Source: Salininema proteolyticum (GTDB lineage: Bacteria; Actinomycetota; Actinomycetes; Mycobacteriales; Micromonosporaceae). Taken from it: a stretch of DNA of 64,000 nucleotides. The translations under genes and the position numbers were made by a program. The notes under the pieces are model-generated. The model ran no database searches, was not told the origin of the DNA, and saw only the letters and a list, made by a program, of their open reading frames with translations. Positions 60,203 through 64,000 of the stretch are shown here, in pieces. How positions within the stretch are numbered: position 1 is the stretch's first letter; each line of letters begins with the position of its first letter. The DNA is taken from the NCBI RefSeq assembly GCF_042685645.1, contig NZ_JBHUNX010000001.1, forward strand, positions 4,836,001 through 4,900,000, given 5' to 3'.

Positions 60203-61302
60203 GCGGACCCTCCCGTTGAGTCGGTGCCGTCGGTCGGGGGCGGATCCCGCTCTTCTTCCGCGCGGGTCTCGGGAGACGTCCTCTCCCCGAACGGTTCGGC
60301 CGCACCGTCCAGGCCGGAGCGAATAGTCTCGGCCAGGGAGTAGAGGCTTCCGGCGTCGACGCCCCCGGTCAGCTCGGGGACTGCCACGTACGACACGTCC
60401 TCTTCGCGCAGCCTGCCGACGTACCGGCGCTGCGCCTCCACCTGTCCGCGGCGGCGCTCGTACTGTGCGAGAAGGGCCTCGGTCAGCCCGCCGTCGGGTT
60501 CCACGCCGACGCGGCGCAGGGCGTCCTCCAGCCCGGTCCGCTCCACGGGCCGGTAGACGTCCGGAACGACCTGGTTCAGCAGCACCCTCCCCACTGGGAG
60601 GTCGACGGCGCGCAGTTCGGCGACGGTCTCCAGGCACTCCTGCAAGGCCATGGCGGTGGGCAGCGCGGCGATGTGGACGGTCGTCTGCGGGGAGTGGAGC
60701 AGCGTCGCGACCGAGCGCGAGTGCCTTCCGATCGGCCCGGTCGTGGCCAGCCGGCCGCTCTCGACGGTCACATTGAGGAATCGGGCGATGCGGCCGGTCG
60801 GCGGGGAGTCGACCACGACCGCGTCGTAGATCCACCGCCCTCCGGCGGAGCGCGAGGTGATCTCCTTGAGCTTTCCGGTCAGGAGGATGTCCTTGAGCCC
60901 GGGCGCCACGGTCGTCGCGAAGTCGACGGCGCCGACCTTGTGGAGGACCTTTCCCGCCGATCCCATGCGGTAGAACATCTCCAGGTACTCGAGGAAGGCC
61001 TCTTCGGTGTCGATCGCCAGGCCGTAGACCTCTCCGCCGCCGAGGCCCGAGGTGACGAGCCTTTCGCCGTAGGGGAGCGGGGCGATGCCGAAGACGCCCG
61101 CGAGGTCCTGGCGGCCTTCGAGCTCGACGAGCAGGACCTTGTGCCCCTCGTCGGCGAGCGCGAGGGCCAGTGCGGAGGCGAGGGTGGTCTTTCCGCTGCC
61201 GCCCTTGCCGGTCACGAAATGCAGGCGGGGGGTCGGCGGCGCCGGGGGGCGGGTGTCCGATCCGGTCCTGCGGGGAGTCCGGGAGGCGTAGCTTGGGCTC
61301 AC
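60199..61302 (-). CDS. ArsA/GET3-like ATPase, first of a pair
   Basis: 367 residues. P-loop LHFVTGKGGSGKTTLASALA (about 28-47), with the deviant-Walker-A Lys of the ArsA/MinD class, and VVVDSPPTGRIARFLNVT. The C-terminal 30 residues are disordered (GERTSPETRAEEERDPPPTD). Heterodimer partner of the overlapping gene (stop and start share ATGA). The pair probably shuttles clients or senses metals or anions; arsenite transport is unlikely without an ArsB gene. Confidence 0.93.
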   Translation of the reverse strand: MSPSYASRTPRRTGSDTRPPAPPTPRLHFVTGKGGSGKTTLASALALALADEGHKVLLVELEGRQDLAGVFGIAPLPYGERLVTSGLGGGEVYGLAIDTEEAFLEYLEMFYRMGSAGKVLHKVGAVDFATTVAPGLKDILLTGKLKEITSRSAGGRWIYDAVVVDSPPTGRIARFLNVTVESGRLATTGPIGRHSRSVATLLHSPQTTVHIAALPTAMALQECLETVAELRAVDLPVGRVLLNQVVPDVYRPVERTGLEDALRRVGVEPDGGLTEALLAQYERRRGQVEAQRRYVGRLREEDVSYVAVPELTGGVDAGSLYSLAETIRSGLDGAAEPFGERTSPETRAEEERDPPPTDGTDSTGGSA

Positions 61303-61601
61303 GCCCCGATTCTAACGCGGGAATCTCCCGCGCCAGGGAAGGAAGGACGCGGCCGCACCCGTATCGGGTAGGGACGCCGAGCGGGGCGGGCGCATCGGAG
61401 CCGGGTCCGCTTGGCGGTGGTCCGATCGCTCCCGTGAGGACTCCGCGACCTGGTCTGCATCGCGGCGGTGCGGCCCGGTCGCTCATGTGAGGACTCCACG
61501 CTTTCCCCCGGTCCGGTTCGCGGTCCCGGTCCGGGGTCGGACCGGGACCGCGACGGTGTCGGCGGGGCCTCGCCCCGGCCGGGGGCGACCGTATCGGGTG
61601 G
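61303..61601. other. 299-bp intergenic region with repeat and hairpin
   Basis: Space between two leftward genes. A 24-bp imperfect direct repeat (GATCGCTCCCGTGAGGACTC and a variant) is at 61424-61447 and 61477-61500. A perfect 14-bp stem with 6-nt loop at 61519-61552 is a likely terminator of the gene at 61602-62192. No gene. Confidence 0.6.
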
Positions 61602-62192
61602 CTACTGGGTCAGGCCGCAGACCATCCACTGCGGGGAGCCCTCCTCGGCGATCAGGCTGAACTCCACGGCGGCCGGCTCGGCGCCGTCGAGCGCGAACTC
61701 GGCGCTGACGGTGGCCTCGCCCAGGTTGCGCGAGGTCTCCTCGACCGCTCCCCACTCCATGTTGCGTTCGCGGGCCAGCTCGCCGAAGTCGGCCACGGCC
61801 GCGTCGAAGTCGCGGCTGGCCTTCTCGCTGCAGGTCCATTCGGCCGCGGCGGCGGGGTCCTGGTGGTCGACCAGTTCGGTCAGGAACTCCTCGACGGAGT
61901 TCTCGGGCGTGTCGCTGACCGCCTCGAACTGGACGAAGAACTTCATCGCCACCAGGGCCAGGGCGGCGGCGAAGAGTATCGCGGCGGCGACCATGGCAAA
62001 GGTCCACAGGCGGTTGGACGGGCGGAGGCCGTCGTCGAGTTTGCGCAGGTCGGAATCGGTCAGGTGGTCGTCCGCGCTGTCGGCGGCGCTCTCTCGGGGC
62101 CGGGGGACCCGGTCGGTGCCGGCGGCGTCGCCGGTCTCGGAGTCGGCGCGGGATTCGGCGGGATCGGTCGTGGGCTGGTGCGTGGTTGACAC
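61602..62192 (-). CDS. Single-pass membrane protein of unknown function
   Basis: 196 residues. Residues 1-60 are hydrophilic and Asp/Glu/Thr-rich, 64-88 one helix (FAMVAAAILFAAALALVAMK), and 95-196 an extracytoplasmic domain with two cysteines (AEWTCSEKASRDF and MVCGLTQ), with the layout of a SnoaL/DUF4878-like fold (SVEEFLTELVDHQDPAAAAE). It resembles the protein at 22859-23296 in plan. Monocistronic. Confidence 0.78.
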   Translation of the reverse strand: MSTTHQPTTDPAESRADSETGDAAGTDRVPRPRESAADSADDHLTDSDLRKLDDGLRPSNRLWTFAMVAAAILFAAALALVAMKFFVQFEAVSDTPENSVEEFLTELVDHQDPAAAAEWTCSEKASRDFDAAVADFGELARERNMEWGAVEETSRNLGEATVSAEFALDGAEPAAVEFSLIAEEGSPQWMVCGLTQ

Positions 62193-62422
62193 TTGTGCTC
62201 CCTGGGTCTCAGTGCTCTCGGGGAGGCGACGCTGGACGTGGTCTATCGATCGATGTGAAATTCATCAAGCTGTCACTTATCTCTCTAACGAGCCACGGCG
62301 ACCGGAGGTTACGAGTGGGGCGCCAGGAGAGCGGCCGGATGAGTTCCACATGGTGGGCGGCGCCACGCCACAGTGCGGGGGCCGGGGTGGGAGGGGCGCC
62401 GAATCCCGCATAGGCTTGAGAT

Positions 62423-63511
62423 ATGAACGATGTCATCTCATTCTCCCGCGGAGCACCGTCCCTGGACATCATCGACGTCGAGGGCCTGAAACAGGCCGCA
62501 GTCGCGGCCCTGGAGAAGGACCCGGCCAAGACCACGACGTACGGAACGTCCGTGGGTTACGTCCCCCTTCGGGAGTGGATCGCCGCCAAACACGGCGTCG
62601 AGCCGGAGAACGTCATCGTCACCAACGGCTCCATGCAGGCCGACGCCTTCCTGTTCGACCAGTTGGTGAGCGAGGACTCCCCGGTCGTCGTGGAGCGCCC
62701 TACCTACGACCGCACCCTGCTGGGGCTGCGCAACCGCAAGGGCGAGCTGCACCCGGTCACGGTCGAGTCCGACGGCGTCAACGTCGACGAGCTGGAGCAG
62801 AAGCTCAAGGACGGCCTGCGCCCGGTCATGGCGCACATCATCCCGAACTTCCAGAACCCGGCCGGCGTCACCCTGTCGGCTGAAAAGCGGACGCGCCTCC
62901 TGGCCTTGGCCGAGGAGTACGACTTCACGATCTTCGAGGACGACCCGTACCTCGACATCCGGTTCCGCGGCGAGCAGCTGCCGACCCTGCTGTCGCAGGA
63001 CACGAACGGGCGCGTCGTCTACGCCTCGTCGTTCTCCAAGACCGTCTGCCCCGGCCTGCGCACCGGTTACCTGGTGGGCCCGGCCGACCTGGTCAAGAAG
63101 ATCGCGACCCAGGCGACCAACACCTACATCGCGCCGAACCAGTTCGCCCAGTCGACCATCTACCAGTTCGCCGAGTCCGGCGCCCTGGAGCGGTCGATCG
63201 AGACGGTGAAGGCGGCGCTCGAGGAGCGGGTCGACCAGCTGTCGGCCAGCCTGCGCGCACACCTGCCGAACGCCTCGTTCGTCGTTCCGGACGGCGGCTA
63301 CTTCCTGTGGGTCGACCTCGGCGAGGGGGTCGACTGCGCGAAGGTGCTGAAGGCCGCCGCCGACGAGGGCGTGCAGGTGGTCAAGGGCACGGACTTCGTC
63401 CTCGAGGGCGGGGAGTCCTGCCTGCGGCTGGCCTACTCGGCCGTCCAGGCCGACAAGATCGACGAGGGCGTCCGCCGTCTGGCGAGGGCCGTCGAGGCCA
63501 CCCGCGTCTGA
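62423..63511 (+). CDS. PLP-dependent aminotransferase (class I, 2-aminoadipate/aromatic type)
   Basis: 362 residues, short-form fold type I aminotransferase of the LysN/aminoadipate subgroup. Marks: ISFSRGAPSLDIIDVEGLKQ, YVPLREWIAAKHGVEPENVI, TNGSMQADAFLFDQLVSED, HIIPNFQNPAGVTLSAEKR, IFEDDPYLDIRF, and the PLP Lys in YASSFSKTVCPGLRTGYLVG. Lacks an N-terminal GntR domain, so it is a free-standing enzyme and not an MocR regulator. Monocistronic, with a strong terminator. Confidence 0.93.
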   Translation: MNDVISFSRGAPSLDIIDVEGLKQAAVAALEKDPAKTTTYGTSVGYVPLREWIAAKHGVEPENVIVTNGSMQADAFLFDQLVSEDSPVVVERPTYDRTLLGLRNRKGELHPVTVESDGVNVDELEQKLKDGLRPVMAHIIPNFQNPAGVTLSAEKRTRLLALAEEYDFTIFEDDPYLDIRFRGEQLPTLLSQDTNGRVVYASSFSKTVCPGLRTGYLVGPADLVKKIATQATNTYIAPNQFAQSTIYQFAESGALERSIETVKAALEERVDQLSASLRAHLPNASFVVPDGGYFLWVDLGEGVDCAKVLKAAADEGVQVVKGTDFVLEGGESCLRLAYSAVQADKIDEGVRRLARAVEATRV

Positions 63512-63554
63512 GAACCGCACCGACGCCGTCCCGAGCGGGCGGCCGTGGACAAGT

Positions 63555-63591
63555 GAGAGGGCCGGATCCCGTTTCGGGGTCCGGCCCTCTC
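63555..63591. terminator. Bidirectional terminator
   Basis: A 17-bp stem (63555-63571 with 63575-63591, one G-T pair) and a TTT loop, between the aminotransferase and the convergent gene at 63620. Confidence 0.88.
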
Positions 63592-63619
63592 TCCGTCCGC
63601 GAGGGGAATGCGGGCGCTG

Positions 63620-63994
63620 TCACTTGGCCTCGGACGGCACCTCTTCCTCGGCGTCGTTCTCGGCCCCGGACGCGTCGACCCGGTCCCAGCTGCCGGTGTC
63701 GTCGAGGATCTCGTCGGCCAGCAGCTGCTCGCCGATCCTCTCCGTCCGGCGCCGGTAGGCGAGGTAGGTGACCGCCCCGGCCAGGACGGCGCCGATGGAC
63801 ACCGCGGCGGCGACCGCCGGCCAGTTGGTCTTCTTCTTGCGGGGCACGCCCAGCTTGTTGACCACCATCTGGACCCGCGGGGTCGCCGCGTCACGCGCCT
63901 GCCCGCCGGCGGACACCGCGGCGTCCTTGAAGTGCCGTGCGCTCTCGGCCAGCGAATCCTTGACGCTGGCAGGCGATTTACGGCAGAAACCCAT
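63620..63994 (-). CDS. Small membrane protein, start close to the window edge
   Basis: 124 residues if ATG 63994 is the start; the ribosome site lies outside the window and the frame is open to the edge, so it could be longer. Residues 1-50 are amphipathic helical (SVKDSLAESARHFKDAAVSA), 58-80 a membrane helix (WPAVAAAVSIGAVLAGAVTYLA), and the tail is acidic (DASGAENDAEEEVPSEAK). Resembles actinobacterial DUF5324-like proteins; the assignment is tentative. Confidence 0.65.
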   Translation of the reverse strand: MGFCRKSPASVKDSLAESARHFKDAAVSAGGQARDAATPRVQMVVNKLGVPRKKKTNWPAVAAAVSIGAVLAGAVTYLAYRRRTERIGEQLLADEILDDTGSWDRVDASGAENDAEEEVPSEAK

Positions 63995-64000
63995 TATGAA

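Overview
The window is chromosomal DNA from a high-GC actinomycete. Coding is dense and strongly GC-biased at third codon positions, GTG and TTG starts are common, and there is a WhiB regulator. Two blocks match actinobacterial gene orders known from Mycobacterium: hemL - phosphatase - tlpA - ccdA - resB - ccsB, and ponA2 - whiB4 - two ArsA-type ATPases. A family such as Glycomycetaceae, Micromonosporaceae or Pseudonocardiaceae would fit, but the sequence alone does not decide.

1-10 kb is the most accessory-looking part. It holds a small secreted protein with a glycine-rich four-cysteine tail, a divergent membrane-protein/YtrA-type GntR unit around an inverted repeat, three small overlapping genes of unknown function beside a cluster of inverted repeats, a RibD-C reductase, a GNAT acetyltransferase, a flavodoxin, a secreted S1 protease, and a Ser/Thr kinase interrupted by one in-frame TGA. 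10-16 kb is the cytochrome c maturation (system II) and hemL operon. 16-23 kb has a cyclase-ATPase fusion, a lytic transglycosylase with an Ala-Asp-Pro repeat, a double-GNAT protein and an RCK-type channel-like protein.

23-33 kb has tRNA-Ser, an aldehyde dehydrogenase, a protein matching only the N-terminal half of TnpB, catalase divergent from a Fur-family regulator, Na+:alanine symporter, NhaA and a DUF3151 protein. 33-45 kb has acyl-CoA dehydrogenase and acyl-CoA carboxylase beta genes under an 18-bp palindrome, YajQ, tRNA-Tyr, a two-component system, an MFS exporter and class II aldolase. 46-55 kb has oligopeptidase B, a degenerate ABC ATPase with a YhgE/Pip membrane protein, tRNA-Phe followed by two 141-bp tRNA-like tandem repeats, a secreted hydrolase and an ascorbate-type PTS (IIAB + IIC). 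55-64 kb is the ponA2/whiB4/ArsA locus, an aminotransferase and small membrane proteins.

The features I would look at first are the tandem tRNA-like repeats after tRNA-Phe (51099-51380), the kinase split by a single TGA (9371-9373), the RuvC-less TnpB-like protein (25230-25814), the inverted-repeat cluster at 4507-4601 with its neighbouring small genes, and the secreted bacteriocin-like protein (326-1093).
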